A DNA stretch of 64,000 bases from Bacteroidales bacterium (GTDB lineage: Bacteria; Bacteroidota; Bacteroidia; Bacteroidales; WCHB1-69). The position numbers and the translations under genes are program-made. The notes below the pieces were generated by a model, which searched no databases, was not told the DNA's origin, and worked only from the letters and a program-made list of their open reading frames with translations. The stretch is from assembly GCA_017615795.1 (NCBI GenBank), contig JAFZZK010000005.1, positions 62,001 through 126,000 of the forward strand, in the 5' to 3' direction. Shown piece by piece: positions 10,101 through 20,998 of this stretch; the first letter of the stretch is position 1, and the number at the start of each line of letters is the position of its first letter.

Positions 10101-10191
10101 GCCTGAGCGCCAAAACGTTGTAGAGAAAAACGTGATGCAATTGAAGCAACAGATCAATCAAGCATTGCGCAGCAATGTACGGGAACAATAA
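7129..10191 (+). CDS. AsmA-family inner-membrane protein with large periplasmic domain
   Basis: A 1020-residue protein. One transmembrane segment lies at about 7-30; the short cytoplasmic start and long exported body are typical of AsmA/TamB-type proteins. An AsmA N-terminal region (about 5-220) is recognisable by the pattern KxxHIEKVDLTFFKTFPHIGL. The C-terminal region (about 780-960) carries the AsmA_2 type repeats (ITIKDGQL-like segments, MDLxY). AsmA-like proteins are proposed to bridge inner and outer membranes for phospholipid transport. The start at 7129, six bases after the lipoprotein gene, is directly followed by the membrane segment. Confidence 0.8.
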   Translation: MKKGLKITFITLGSLLGLVIIALVIALWSLLSPARLTKLVNKEAPNFLNCKFHIEKVDLTFFKTFPHIGLDLHELVLINPVYGAPTDTLLHVKHCATSLNIRELVKDKHVAIRDFTLQNGTANLFTNPVGQTNFTNILRLPKDTTTSEFSYTINLEQVKADNVHVSYIDLQSKRRARLSDLDLIVKGSYDNNDMEGDVKLGAKTLSFVTLDDNPLLAKGHDLDLHFDGSLLQMDSLLGALNLNIADLVLHVGDDPYVDTLDVTLASDLKVGLSNQTIDLRETALSLGDYKLAVEGNARRDTATGDLAMDLHYRTETWPLQEVLDLLPRALVGSALDSLHIDGRAGLAGTVVGHYNEHQSPFITSDITLDDGTFSMEGFPLTFDRIHTLCHVDMDPNNQTNVTIKELDAYNGRNHITAQGTVKDLLGKMLCDLAINGDLHVQDYKDFLPDKLTRCNARAKADIKTVFDHNQITSGAYSKINATGKLLFSDVDVLYDDSLALKSPSMDVAIEFPVKEQPYKIGEWAHIHLKAPHLSGSKVGVGNFETTTADIDAYVNDLLDSTLALKLGTHYQFQTVNGQMDTILTTLQNPSGTFVMRDNNKLSLQYAGDGIAATVGRAVAARTGNISFTANSHYNEHGKNTLMRWNPDVKLKLAQGNASFQKLETPLEIPSLDVDFTLTHSNIHKSRVKMGNSECHLSGEINNIDKYYENRGLLTANLDLTSDYLDLNQIMDLISGLNAPDSLLAEKPQSSESDPFMVPYGINIHVKTTIKKALFEEAEIRNVGGYISIKDGQLVLDQMGLTSDAARMQLTALYKSPRKNHLFLGLDFHLLDIKIDKLIAMIPEVDTILPMLKSFAGNAEFHFAVETYLKSNYDLKYSTLRGAAAINGHNLVVLDNETYRTISKKLKFNKKTENRIDSLSAEATIFKSEIDVYPFAVSIDKYQAILSGRHNLDMTYNYNISLLKPIRLGLDIIGTDKLKFKVGKAKYADFYKPERQNVVEKNVMQLKQQINQALRSNVREQ

Positions 10192-10242
10192 AGTTTACCA
10201 CAACATTGCCAACGGACAGGACAGGAGACCAGTGAAGATTGC

Positions 10243-12723
<2,481 letters not shown>

Positions 12724-12781
12724 CTATATCAACTTCATAGTTTCTTACTATAAAGGCGCGCTGTTTTATTCCCAGTATATC

Positions 12782-14002
12782 CTAAATCCTATCCCCTAAG
12801 ACCTTGTCGGCAGCGTTTTTCACAGCGGCGACCACCTGCTGCACCTGCCCGTCTGTCAGGTCGTAATAAACCGGCAGACTGATTTCTCGGGAAAAATTGT
12901 CGTAAGTCACGGGGTATTCCCCGATTTTATAGCCACGATTCTTATAAACCGAGAGCATTGGCAAGGGAATGAAGTGAACATTCACGGCCACTTCCTGCTC
13001 GAAAATGTGTTGCATCACGGCATCGCGTTGCGATTCCGTGGCATTGACAAGCCGCAGGGCAAAGACGTGGTAAGAGGTGGTCTTGTCGGCGTTGGCGAAC
13101 TCGGGCACCTGAAAACGCGGGTCGGAGGCGAAAGCCTCGGCATACTGCTCGAAAATGGCGCGACGGCGGGGCAGGATTTCGCGGTCGTAACGCTCCAATT
13201 CCACGATGCCCATCGCTGCGGCCACATCTGTCATATTGCACTTGTAGCCCGCATCAAGCACATCATAACGCCAGTTGCCGATTTGGGTTTTGGCAAGGGC
13301 ATCCTTCGACTGCCCATGCAAGGAGTACGTGCAGAGCTGTTTATAAAGAGCTTCCGTATCAAAGGGAGCGGGCAGGTTGAAACTGATGGCGCCGCCCTCG
13401 GCGGTGGTGAGGTTCTTGACGGCGTGGAACGAGAAGACGGTCACATCGGCCAAGGCGCCCGTTCGGCGCCCCTTGTACCACGCGCCCAGCGAATGGGCTG
13501 CATCGGCCATCACAAGCGGGCGACCCAACATGCGCTGCAACTCATTGGAAGGGTTGAACTGCGCCCTGACCGCCGCATCGTTGACCAAATCATTCAACTC
13601 CTCATAATCGCAGGGATATCCCGCAATATCGACGGGAATGACAACCTTGGTACGGGGAGTCATGGCGGCACGCACCTTCCCGACATCGATAAGGAAATCG
13701 GGGCGCACGTCAACCATCACAGGGGTGGCACCACAGTGGATAACCACTTCTGCCGTGGCAGTGTACGTGTAAGCCGGCACGATAACCTCGTCGCCAGGGC
13801 CGACACCGAACCAGTGGAGTATCAATTCTAATCCGGAGGAAGCGGAATTCACGCATAGAACATTACGGACACCGCAGAACGCTGCGATCTGCTTTTCGAA
13901 AGCCTTGGTGCGAGGTCCCGTGGTAATCCACCCGGAACGCAATGCAGCCACTACTTCCTCCACAATTTTGTCATCAATATGAGGTGGGGAAAAGGGAATC
14001 AT
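12782..14002 (-). CDS. DegT/DnrJ/EryC1/StrS-type PLP aminotransferase
   Basis: A 406-residue cytoplasmic enzyme of the sugar aminotransferase fold. It opens with the typical IPFSPP...SGWITTGP segment and has SGLEL in the cofactor-phosphate region. The PLP-binding Lys196 lies in SFHAVKN, followed by TTAEGGAI. Members transfer an amino group from glutamate to keto-sugar nucleotides for surface polysaccharide or LPS sugars; the precise sugar cannot be read from the sequence. No other sugar-nucleotide genes are adjacent. It starts 30 bases after porQ ends and may be cotranscribed with it. Confidence 0.88.
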   Translation of the reverse strand: MIPFSPPHIDDKIVEEVVAALRSGWITTGPRTKAFEKQIAAFCGVRNVLCVNSASSGLELILHWFGVGPGDEVIVPAYTYTATAEVVIHCGATPVMVDVRPDFLIDVGKVRAAMTPRTKVVIPVDIAGYPCDYEELNDLVNDAAVRAQFNPSNELQRMLGRPLVMADAAHSLGAWYKGRRTGALADVTVFSFHAVKNLTTAEGGAISFNLPAPFDTEALYKQLCTYSLHGQSKDALAKTQIGNWRYDVLDAGYKCNMTDVAAAMGIVELERYDREILPRRRAIFEQYAEAFASDPRFQVPEFANADKTTSYHVFALRLVNATESQRDAVMQHIFEQEVAVNVHFIPLPMLSVYKNRGYKIGEYPVTYDNFSREISLPVYYDLTDGQVQQVVAAVKNAADKVLGDRI

Positions 14003-14032
14003 CTTTAATCTAAAAAAAGGGTTGTTGGAAAT

Positions 14033-15115
14033 TTATCCCTGTCGTTGCAACTTGCGGGCCTGTCTCTCCTTGTGATTTTTGGAGAGTTCTTCAAAGTTGA
14101 GAGACAAACTGACAGAGTTGGGGGCGGCGCCGATGGCATATTGCTGGCGCGCAAAGCCGAAGCGCACACCCTTGATATTGAGCATGAAACCGTATGAAAA
14201 ACCGGCCATCGAACGACGTGCCATCACCTTCATCTCTTGGTGTACATTATGGTTGTATGCCGCCATGAGGGAGAAATACTTGAACTCCAACTCCAATCCA
14301 AAATTAATGTGGCGGAACATGTTGTCGAAAAACTGTTTAGCCTTGGAGGGGTAAACAATGGTGTTGGTGGCGGCATCAACCTCCAGGAAAGGATTCTGGG
14401 AACCATAATAGTTCATGTTCCAGCGATAGAGATGATGCAACATGATGTGGTAGCGGAAGGGCACGTGGGCAAGACGCTGCGACAATGCAAATTGCAAGTC
14501 AAACGGGGCATGTTCATATTGGCCGGGGACGAACGGTTTCAGTTCCGATCCGATATTTTTGGCAAGCAATGTCAGAGACAAGCGCTTGTCGTCATTAAAG
14601 TAGCTACCTGCTACATCCACAGCGAGGCCGAAGGAGTTGTATTGCTCGTAGCCACAAAAGATGAGGCGTAAATCGGCTCCGATGGAAAAATGGGGGCTCA
14701 GTTCACGGCCCCAGCCCAAGGTAAGAGCCACGTCATTAGCAGAGAAATTGCCGGTTTCCATACCCGCCTCGTCTGTGCCGCGGAAAGTGCCATAACCTAC
14801 ATAGCGCAACTCGGCGGCGAAGGTGCCCGCCTTGGGAATCTGAAAGCCATAGAGTGCAGAGGCATAGTTGGTGCGACCGAAATAGTTGGTAAAATTGAGT
14901 GCAAGTGCATTGCGATGCCGCAACGAGATGTAAGACGGATTGACGAAAAGAAGCGTCGGGTCGTCATCGTGCACGGATACCAAGGCACCTCCAAGCGCGG
15001 TCGCACGCGAGGAGTAGTTGAAGTCGAGGAAATTATACACACTTCTCCCCCCTGTCTGCGCGAAAGCCGTGAGACAGGAGAAGAGAAGCGTGGTGATGAA
15101 AATATATTTCCTCAT
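14033..15115 (-). CDS. porQ: PorQ, type IX secretion system-associated outer-membrane protein
   Basis: A 360-residue predicted beta-barrel. The ATG at 15115 is preferred over an in-frame one at 15166 because it begins directly with the signal peptide MRKYIFITTLL...FAQ; the longer version would put 17 unrelated residues in front and overlap rubrerythrin. The mature N-terminus has SSRATALGG and NPSYIS, which are characteristic of PorQ and the related PorV/FadL-like proteins. In type IX secretion PorQ belongs to the cell-surface attachment complex with PorU, PorV and PorZ, joining cargo to anionic LPS. No other por genes lie in the window. Confidence 0.82.
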   Translation of the reverse strand: MRKYIFITTLLFSCLTAFAQTGGRSVYNFLDFNYSSRATALGGALVSVHDDDPTLLFVNPSYISLRHRNALALNFTNYFGRTNYASALYGFQIPKAGTFAAELRYVGYGTFRGTDEAGMETGNFSANDVALTLGWGRELSPHFSIGADLRLIFCGYEQYNSFGLAVDVAGSYFNDDKRLSLTLLAKNIGSELKPFVPGQYEHAPFDLQFALSQRLAHVPFRYHIMLHHLYRWNMNYYGSQNPFLEVDAATNTIVYPSKAKQFFDNMFRHINFGLELEFKYFSLMAAYNHNVHQEMKVMARRSMAGFSYGFMLNIKGVRFGFARQQYAIGAAPNSVSLSLNFEELSKNHKERQARKLQRQG

Positions 15116-15150
15116 TTCGGGACAGGGCCAACATAACGTTGGCCATTCTA

Positions 15151-15693
15151 CTAATAATTCTCGCAATTAATTTCGAAATAGGCCTTCGGGTGGGCGCAGG
15201 TCGGGCAGATCTCCGGAGCCTTGGGACCGACGATGATATGACCGCAGTTGCGGCATTCCCAAACCTTCACTTCGGACTTGGCGAACACGGCGGCAGTCTC
15301 CACATTCTTCAGCAGGGCGCGATAGCGTTCCTCGTGGTGTTTTTCGATGGCAGCGACAAAACGGAACTTGCGGGCCAGGTCTTTAAAGCCTTCCTCTTCG
15401 GCGGTCTTGGCAAAGCCCTCGTACATGTCCGTCCATTCGTAGTTCTCGCCATCAGCGGCGGCGGCCAGATTCTCGGCAGTGGTGCCGATGCCTTCCAACT
15501 CCTTGAACCACATCTTGGCATGTTCCTTTTCATTGTCGGCGGTCTTCAGAAAAAGAGCGGCGATTTGTTCGTAACCCTCCTTCTTGGCTGTGGAGGCAAA
15601 ATAGGTGTATTTGTTGCGGGCCTGCGATTCACCGGCAAATGCAGCTTGCAAATTCTTCTCGGTTTGTGTACCAGCGTACTTGTTTTCTTTCAT
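15151..15693 (-). CDS. rbr: Rubrerythrin, NADH-linked peroxidase
   Basis: A 180-residue cytoplasmic protein. The N-terminal ferritin-like four-helix domain carries diiron ligands around Glu22, Glu55/His58 (NEKEH), the AEEEGF segment near 98-103 and Glu117/His120. A C-terminal rubredoxin domain has two Cys pairs, CRNC (147-150) and CPTC (163-166). Rubrerythrin reduces hydrogen peroxide in anaerobes. It lies 68 bases downstream of desulfoferrodoxin, whose product is peroxide, so the two act in sequence. The downstream gap to porQ is 35 bases. Confidence 0.95.
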   Translation of the reverse strand: MKENKYAGTQTEKNLQAAFAGESQARNKYTYFASTAKKEGYEQIAALFLKTADNEKEHAKMWFKELEGIGTTAENLAAAADGENYEWTDMYEGFAKTAEEEGFKDLARKFRFVAAIEKHHEERYRALLKNVETAAVFAKSEVKVWECRNCGHIIVGPKAPEICPTCAHPKAYFEINCENY

Positions 15694-15761
15694 CTTTTCA
15701 AAGTTTTGTTGTTATTTTTCTAATAAATCGATTAATCAATGTTTATCGGACATATCCTGCT

Positions 15762-16145
15762 TTAGCGGGCCGGGACTTCCACTTTCCAGAGTCCATGCAG
15801 GTTGCAGTATTCATACACGGCCTTGGGTGTGCTGTCGCAGACACAAATGTCGGCGATGGGTTGCTCTTTCAGTCCGACGAAGCGATAGCCATTTTCAAAC
15901 TCCACGCAAATAAAGGCGATGTGGTGGTTTTCCAACATGGGGTGCAGCGTGCTGCCGACCTCCACGTGCAGGGTACATTCATCTTTCCACGTCACAACGG
16001 GAAGATGTTTCTCACGAAGTTCTTCCTGTAAGAAGGGTATCAGTTCCTCCATGGGTGCGCCGCAACATACGACGTTGACACCGGAATCCACGGGCTTGAC
16101 AACGATATTGCCACAATGCGGGCAACGATAAAATTTCAGTTCCAT
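15762..16145 (-). CDS. dfx: Desulfoferrodoxin (2Fe superoxide reductase)
   Basis: A 127-residue cytoplasmic protein that reduces superoxide to hydrogen peroxide without making oxygen. Center I ligands are CPHC (Cys8, Cys11) and the Cys27-Cys28 pair. Center II uses the EKH motif with His47, His68 and His74, Cys114 and His117 in CNLHGLW. The catalytic Glu45-Lys46 pair is intact. Having both iron centers makes it a true desulfoferrodoxin, not neelaredoxin. It has its own promoter (16220-16228) and is followed by rubrerythrin. Confidence 0.95.
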   Translation of the reverse strand: MELKFYRCPHCGNIVVKPVDSGVNVVCCGAPMEELIPFLQEELREKHLPVVTWKDECTLHVEVGSTLHPMLENHHIAFICVEFENGYRFVGLKEQPIADICVCDSTPKAVYEYCNLHGLWKVEVPAR

Positions 16146-16219
16146 AATAGTGTTTTTTATGTTTTAATAATAATTTTGCGCTGTGAAGACAGGACTCAAA
16201 TCCCTCCTTTTAAGCGAGG

Positions 16220-16228
16220 GCAAAAATA
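16220..16228 (-). promoter_or_regulatory. Promoter of the desulfoferrodoxin-rubrerythrin unit
   Basis: The minus strand reads TATTTTTGC, with a TTG 19 bases further upstream that fits the -33 element of Bacteroidota promoters. The desulfoferrodoxin start is 74 bases downstream. Confidence 0.8.
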
Positions 16229-16266
16229 CAAATAAAATTCTATTGTACAATTAACTGAACAGACAA

Positions 16267-17292
16267 TTAGACAATGGTGGCAAAGGCCGTTTCCACTTGT
16301 TTGTAAAGGTCGTCGAAATCGCCGTTGTTCTGGAAAACAAAGTCTGCCATCTCCATGCAGCGGCCTACATTCTGATGGTTGGGATCGGTGGAAGACATCT
16401 CGCGCCGCTCATTTTCAAGAAAAGTCTCAAAAGTGACATGATCAGTTTCAGAATTGCGGGAGACGATGCGCTCATAGCGGATTTTGGGGTCGGCATCTAC
16501 CGCAAAGAGCAGGAAATGCTCGTTTTTGCGCAACGATTCAACCTCACCGGGCGTGCGAATGCTTTCAATGACAGCGTTGGAGCCGTCCTCTTCCGCCTGT
16601 TTGTACAGCTCATCAGTAATAAAAGACGGCGAATGCTTGGCGCGCAAATCGTTGGCCACCTCCACAAATGTATCGCGATTGATCTCCAAACCCCGGCGTT
16701 TGGCCTCTTCGATGAGGTAACCGCGCACCGAATAGTGCTTGAAACCGTAATGTTGGATGAGATAGTCCACGATAGTACCCTTGCCTGCACCCAAGGTGCC
16801 CGTGATGCCAATGATTTTCATAGATGCTTGAGGTTGAGAAACTGTTGAATCCATATTGTCAGAGAATATTTTTGTCGCATAAAAAGTAAATTTCTGATCT
16901 ATTTTATGACTCTGTTTTTTTAAGATGAGAAAATAGACAACCAAGAAAAAAACACTTGCAAGCACACTTACCAACTCATTGTGTACAAGCAGGTAGCAAC
17001 CCAGAAACGCAACTATCAAAACCAAAAAGGGTATCACGTAGGCGATGAGAACGGCCTTGCCGCCCGCACGGCCGCGCATAACCAGGTTCACGCGTTCGCC
17101 AACCTGGAACGTCAAACCGGCAGGCACGACAGCCGGAACCGTTTCCCGCCTCTGCTCCGAAGGAATGCAAATGCTCTTGGCATGGCATCCGGCACAAGCC
17201 GAGCTGACCGTGATTTCCACGTCTATCGTGTCACCGTGCACCGCACGCACGATGCCCTCCTTGCATATTGTATCTATTGATGACGATTCCAT
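16267..17292 (-). CDS. Fusion: RseC-like membrane redox protein + P-loop nucleotide/dephospho-CoA kinase-like domain
   Basis: 341 residues in one uninterrupted frame. Residues 1-145 are RseC/MucC-like: a cytoplasmic start with the Cys pair CAGC (33-36), a second Cys near 42, and two membrane segments (about 80-101 and 108-124). Residues 158-341 form a P-loop kinase with Walker A GTLGAGKG (165-172) and the segments RGYLIEEAKRRG and ESIRTPGEVE. These recall UPF0200-type and dephospho-CoA kinase-like proteins. RseC usually serves the Rnf electron-transfer/SoxR-reducing system; no rnf gene is nearby. The kinase could also be made separately from Met147 (16854) or Met158 (16821). It begins 21 bases after the MltD-like gene. 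Confidence 0.75.
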   Translation of the reverse strand: MESSSIDTICKEGIVRAVHGDTIDVEITVSSACAGCHAKSICIPSEQRRETVPAVVPAGLTFQVGERVNLVMRGRAGGKAVLIAYVIPFLVLIVAFLGCYLLVHNELVSVLASVFFLVVYFLILKKQSHKIDQKFTFYATKIFSDNMDSTVSQPQASMKIIGITGTLGAGKGTIVDYLIQHYGFKHYSVRGYLIEEAKRRGLEINRDTFVEVANDLRAKHSPSFITDELYKQAEEDGSNAVIESIRTPGEVESLRKNEHFLLFAVDADPKIRYERIVSRNSETDHVTFETFLENERREMSSTDPNHQNVGRCMEMADFVFQNNGDFDDLYKQVETAFATIV

Positions 17293-17313
17293 TTTTATTC
17301 TACCTTGGTTGAT

Positions 17314-18933
17314 TTATTTCTTCGGTATCTTGATCTTCTGCCCCACTTTGAGCACATCCGCATTGCCGAGGTTATTATATTTGGCCAGGATGGGCGCTGT
17401 GGTTCCATACTTGCGTGCAATCGAAGAGAGCGTGTCGCCACTTTTGACAGTATATACCGTCGCTGTGGGGGCGGGCTTCACCTCCGGCTTGGGCGCGGGT
17501 TGCACGGTGTCCTTCCGCACCATCGTGGAATCCATGGGCATCACCGTCATGCTGTCGACAACCATTTTCGTGCTGTCCACAGGTGCCGGTTTGGGCGCGG
17601 GCCTCGTAACAGTGGTGCCCTTGCGGACCAGGAGACGCTGCCCCACACGCAAGCTACTGCTACGAAGACGGTTCAATGACTTCAAGTTGCCGACCGTCGT
17701 GTGATACTTGGAAGCAATGCGCGACAAGGTCTCCCCTTTCCGCACCGTATGGTATTTGTTAGGGGTGACCTGCTCGATGATTTCACCGTTGGCACTTGCA
17801 ACGTTCAGATTCTTGGTCGGGTTAAAGAAATCGTCATACCGATATTTATGGATGGTGTCCTTCATGGCAATATAGCGCAAGATGTCCTGCGATTGCAGCC
17901 GCAACGGGTACGGTTGCTGGTAAGCGGGAATGATGTCGCGCTTGTATTGGGGATTGAGGATGCGTATCTCGTCCATGTCGATGCCGAGCATTTCCGAGAC
18001 CTGCTGCAGGTGGAGCTCTTTGTCAACCATGACCGTGTCCACATTCGTCGGAATGCGCAAAGTGGAGGGGGTTATGCCGTAAAGGTTGTGATACGTCATC
18101 ATGTAGTATGCGCCGATGAATGCGGGGAAGTAGTTTTGCGTTTCGCGCGGCAGGTAGGGAGCGACGCCCCAAAAGTCGGTTTTGCCGCCCGAACGTTGGA
18201 TGGCCTTGCGCACATTGCCGGCGCCACAGTTGTAAGCCGAGATTGCCAACCCCCAGTCGTTGAAGATGTTGTATAGATCCCTGAAATGCCTTGCCGCGGC
18301 CTCTGTGGCCTTGTAGGGGTCGCGACGGTCGTCCACGAACGTGTTGACTTCCAGGCCATATAGTTTACCTGTGCCGTACATAAACTGCCAAATGCCCGTG
18401 GCACCCGCAGGCGAGACGGCCAACGGATTCAGGGCCGATTCGATGATGGTGATGTAAACCAACTCCTCTGGCACATTGTACTTGTCGAAGATCGCCTTCA
18501 TCCACGGATAATAGTATTGCGCCAAGGCCAAAATGGCCGAAGATGAACGCTGACGCTGCACAGAGTAGAGTTCTATGTATCGCTTCACACGATCGTTATA
18601 AGCCATCGGAACAGCGGTGACAATATCCGAAAGACGTTGGAAAATGAGCGTGTCGTTGTTGTCGACGGCATGGTCGTCATCCTTGAGTTTCGAAAGAACG
18701 GAATGCTTGTTGGTCAACTCATTCTTGACATACCAGATATTGAGCATGGAATCCATTTTCTGCACTTCGGCAACAGCGAATATATCCATGTCGGTCAAGG
18801 TGGTGTCCACACGCGCCACCTCCTTTTGACCGAGCAATATATTCTGCGCCGACAGAGTCTGGAAGAGAATGGCTATTACAACAAGCAACAAATTTTTCTT
18901 AGTCATAAAACGTATCAGTGTCTTCTTTTTCAT
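17314..18933 (-). CDS. MltD-like membrane-bound lytic transglycosylase with two LysM domains
   Basis: A 539-residue periplasmic enzyme that cleaves peptidoglycan glycan strands with 1,6-anhydro product formation. Its signal peptide is about 1-29; a start at Met10 (18906) would also work. The SLT domain (about 150-290) has catalytic Glu165 in IIESALNP, then GATGIWQF and AYNCGAGNV. LysM domains lie at 393-436 and 493-537, joined by a Pro/Lys/Thr-rich linker (about 440-490). The ATG overlaps the TGA of the upstream repeat-protein gene (ATGA), so translation is likely coupled. It has no lipobox, unlike E. coli MltD. Confidence 0.9.
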   Translation of the reverse strand: MKKKTLIRFMTKKNLLLVVIAILFQTLSAQNILLGQKEVARVDTTLTDMDIFAVAEVQKMDSMLNIWYVKNELTNKHSVLSKLKDDDHAVDNNDTLIFQRLSDIVTAVPMAYNDRVKRYIELYSVQRQRSSSAILALAQYYYPWMKAIFDKYNVPEELVYITIIESALNPLAVSPAGATGIWQFMYGTGKLYGLEVNTFVDDRRDPYKATEAAARHFRDLYNIFNDWGLAISAYNCGAGNVRKAIQRSGGKTDFWGVAPYLPRETQNYFPAFIGAYYMMTYHNLYGITPSTLRIPTNVDTVMVDKELHLQQVSEMLGIDMDEIRILNPQYKRDIIPAYQQPYPLRLQSQDILRYIAMKDTIHKYRYDDFFNPTKNLNVASANGEIIEQVTPNKYHTVRKGETLSRIASKYHTTVGNLKSLNRLRSSSLRVGQRLLVRKGTTVTRPAPKPAPVDSTKMVVDSMTVMPMDSTMVRKDTVQPAPKPEVKPAPTATVYTVKSGDTLSSIARKYGTTAPILAKYNNLGNADVLKVGQKIKIPKK

Positions 18934-20435
18934 TCAGTAATCGTATAATTATTCCATTTCAGTTCCTTGCCATCCTTAAAAAGAGTGGTGAGAAACTGCA
19001 CCCCCTCCTCGTTGTATTGGATCCATGTGCCGTCTTGCAGTCCGTTCACATATTTCCCGGAGGTTTTGATATTGCCGTTTTCCCAATAGGCCGTATATTT
19101 GCCATCACGCACATCTTGTTCGTAGTTAATGCGCGAGGCGATGTGGTTTTCATCATAGGTGGTTGTCCAAGTGCCTGTGCGCCTGCCACCGTCGTAGAGA
19201 CCGCTTTCCACCGAGGTGCCGTTGCGATAGGACCATGCGCCCTCCTCATATCCAGCCACGTATTCGCCACGTGTGACAATCGCGCCCGTTTCATCGTATT
19301 CCACATACGGCCCGTCAAGGTCGCCGTCTTCATAATAGCAGACCGTCATGGTGTCACCGCTGGGATAAAACCAGACCCATTCGCCATGTTTTTGCCCTTT
19401 CTGATTGTAGTCGCCGATGATTTCCACGGTCTTGTCGGGGAAATAGAAAATCCACTCGCCCACAGGCTTGGAGTTCTTGTACATGCCTTTGGAACGGAGC
19501 TCGCCCGTAGGGTAGTACTCCTTCCAGAGGCCTTGTCGCAGCCCGTCCATGTCGGTGATGCCCTCGAAACGCAGCCATCCTTCTTCAAAAAGATAGCCTT
19601 TGATCACTTTGCCTGCCGTGTCGAACTCACGGCGGATGCCATCCGGCTTGTCGTTATGATAAGTGGCGATGATAGAGGGCTGCCCATTGGGGTGATAGGC
19701 GGTGCGCCTGTCGAGTTGTTTGGTCTCCTTGGCGCCTTCCTCCAACTGGTCGTGGGTATATTTTTCCACATACAGGAAGTCGCCGTTTTCGTCATAATAT
19801 TTGAAGAAGCCGTGTTTTTTGTCGTTGAGATAACTGCCCTCCAAACGGAGGTTGCCATTGTCCCAGAAATATTTCCAGCTCCCCTGTTTGTGGCCGAACT
19901 GGTCGGTGCGGTTGATGCGCTCGGTGCGGTTGCGCACGCCGTGATAGTACTTGGTCACCGCAATCACAAGTCCTGTCTGGTCAAACTCTTTGGCAAGGCC
20001 GTGAGGCTTGCCGTTGGCGTAAGGCACGATTCGCTTGAGCCATCCGGCATTGTCGTAAGTGTACACGTCATCGGCGATGGTGTCGGCGTGCCAGCGGGTC
20101 ACCGTGTAGTCGCGGTCGGAATATTGCACCTGCTCGCCCTCCTTCTTGCCGGCCAAGTAGTGTAATGTCAGGTATAGCCTGCCCTTCTGGTAGAAATTCC
20201 AGACGCTGTCAAGCTGCAGATTTTTGCGATTGCCTTCGGATACAAGGTTGCCCTCCTCGTCATAGGAGCGCCACCAGCCGTCAGGTTGCCCGTTCACCAT
20301 CATGCCTTCGCTCGACTTGACACCGGAAGGATAATGAAAAACAACAAAACCGTTGGTCACAACGCTGTCCTGGGCATGCGCGAGAACGCAGCCGCAAACG
20401 AACATGGAAAATATGAGCCAACGTGTTTTCATCAT
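18930..20435 (-). CDS. Exported MORN/YwqK-type repeat protein
   Basis: A 501-residue protein with a signal peptide (about 1-21, ending AHA). The rest is about eighteen degenerate units of roughly 23 residues with the pattern G-x-W-x-x-Y-x-x-x-G-x-L-x-x-x-G-x-Y-x-x-G-(K/R), typical of YwqK/MORN_2 repeats that stack as beta hairpins. Database names often call these antitoxins; nothing here suggests a toxin partner. Its stop overlaps the start of the lytic transglycosylase, so the two probably act on the same envelope process. The function is not established for this family. Confidence 0.7.
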   Translation of the reverse strand: MMKTRWLIFSMFVCGCVLAHAQDSVVTNGFVVFHYPSGVKSSEGMMVNGQPDGWWRSYDEEGNLVSEGNRKNLQLDSVWNFYQKGRLYLTLHYLAGKKEGEQVQYSDRDYTVTRWHADTIADDVYTYDNAGWLKRIVPYANGKPHGLAKEFDQTGLVIAVTKYYHGVRNRTERINRTDQFGHKQGSWKYFWDNGNLRLEGSYLNDKKHGFFKYYDENGDFLYVEKYTHDQLEEGAKETKQLDRRTAYHPNGQPSIIATYHNDKPDGIRREFDTAGKVIKGYLFEEGWLRFEGITDMDGLRQGLWKEYYPTGELRSKGMYKNSKPVGEWIFYFPDKTVEIIGDYNQKGQKHGEWVWFYPSGDTMTVCYYEDGDLDGPYVEYDETGAIVTRGEYVAGYEEGAWSYRNGTSVESGLYDGGRRTGTWTTTYDENHIASRINYEQDVRDGKYTAYWENGNIKTSGKYVNGLQDGTWIQYNEEGVQFLTTLFKDGKELKWNNYTITE

Positions 20436-20452
20436 GCAAACAGTGTTGAAAA

Positions 20453-20476
20453 CGCCTCCCCCCGAAGGAGGAGGCG
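20453..20476 (-). terminator. Intercistronic hairpin, weak terminator or attenuator
   Basis: On the minus strand CGCCTCC, a 10-base loop and GGAGGCG are followed by TTTTC. It lies between the second small lipoprotein (stop at 20483) and the repeat-protein gene (start 20435). The short T-run suggests partial read-through rather than full termination. Confidence 0.45.
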
Positions 20477-20482
20477 ATGTTC

Positions 20483-20926
20483 TTATTTTGTACCGTAAAA
20501 CTCAATGGAATGCACTTCGTCGGGACGGGACCCGTCTTTATAGTGGACTTTGCAGTCCGCTGTCATGTGGAGCTGGGGTTCTTGGAACTCCGCCCTGATG
20601 TGAACGTTCAAAACATCCATTCTATCCTCATCGTAAAAATTATTATCACCCAACATTTTGGACAACAGCGTGGCTGTTACCGTAGCATTTTGGACGTCGG
20701 CCTCAAACACACCGGAGCCTACATCTTGCAAACTCACGATACCGTACAGAAGCAATTTGTGTTTTGAGAAAAGACCTTTGCTGACTATAACAGGTCCATT
20801 TCCCTGGGTGTTGTCATTAAGATAGGTGAATGTACCTTCATAAACACCGACGTACTTGTCCTGGTCGCTGCCACAGGAGACGGCAAAAATGGCCAACAAC
20901 AAGAAAACAGGAAGTATTCTTTTCAT
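20483..20926 (-). CDS. Small lipoprotein, paralog of the adjacent gene
   Basis: 147 residues with a lipobox ending at Cys18 (AVSC). The residues after the Cys, GSDQD, are acidic and resemble the lipoprotein surface-export signal of Bacteroidota. It aligns end to end with the product of 20999-21442: same length, same Cys position, GxYxGTFT near residue 30, LYGIVSL/LYGVLPL near 60, a VFEADVQN/VYEAESEN segment, and closing SIEFYGTK/IIEFTGTK. I do not recognise the family. The pair is read from the same strand directly after lgt. Confidence 0.7.
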   Translation of the reverse strand: MKRILPVFLLLAIFAVSCGSDQDKYVGVYEGTFTYLNDNTQGNGPVIVSKGLFSKHKLLLYGIVSLQDVGSGVFEADVQNATVTATLLSKMLGDNNFYDEDRMDVLNVHIRAEFQEPQLHMTADCKVHYKDGSRPDEVHSIEFYGTK

Positions 20927-20998
20927 TGTTTTAAGATTTTAAACGAATTAAAAATCTTGATATACAAGGTATTAGAATTAAATACAAGGCAAAAAAGC

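Noticed and set aside
18930..20435. YwqK-type protein as an antitoxin with a toxin partner
   Set aside because: It carries a signal peptide and sits with a lytic transglycosylase; no toxin-like small gene is adjacent.
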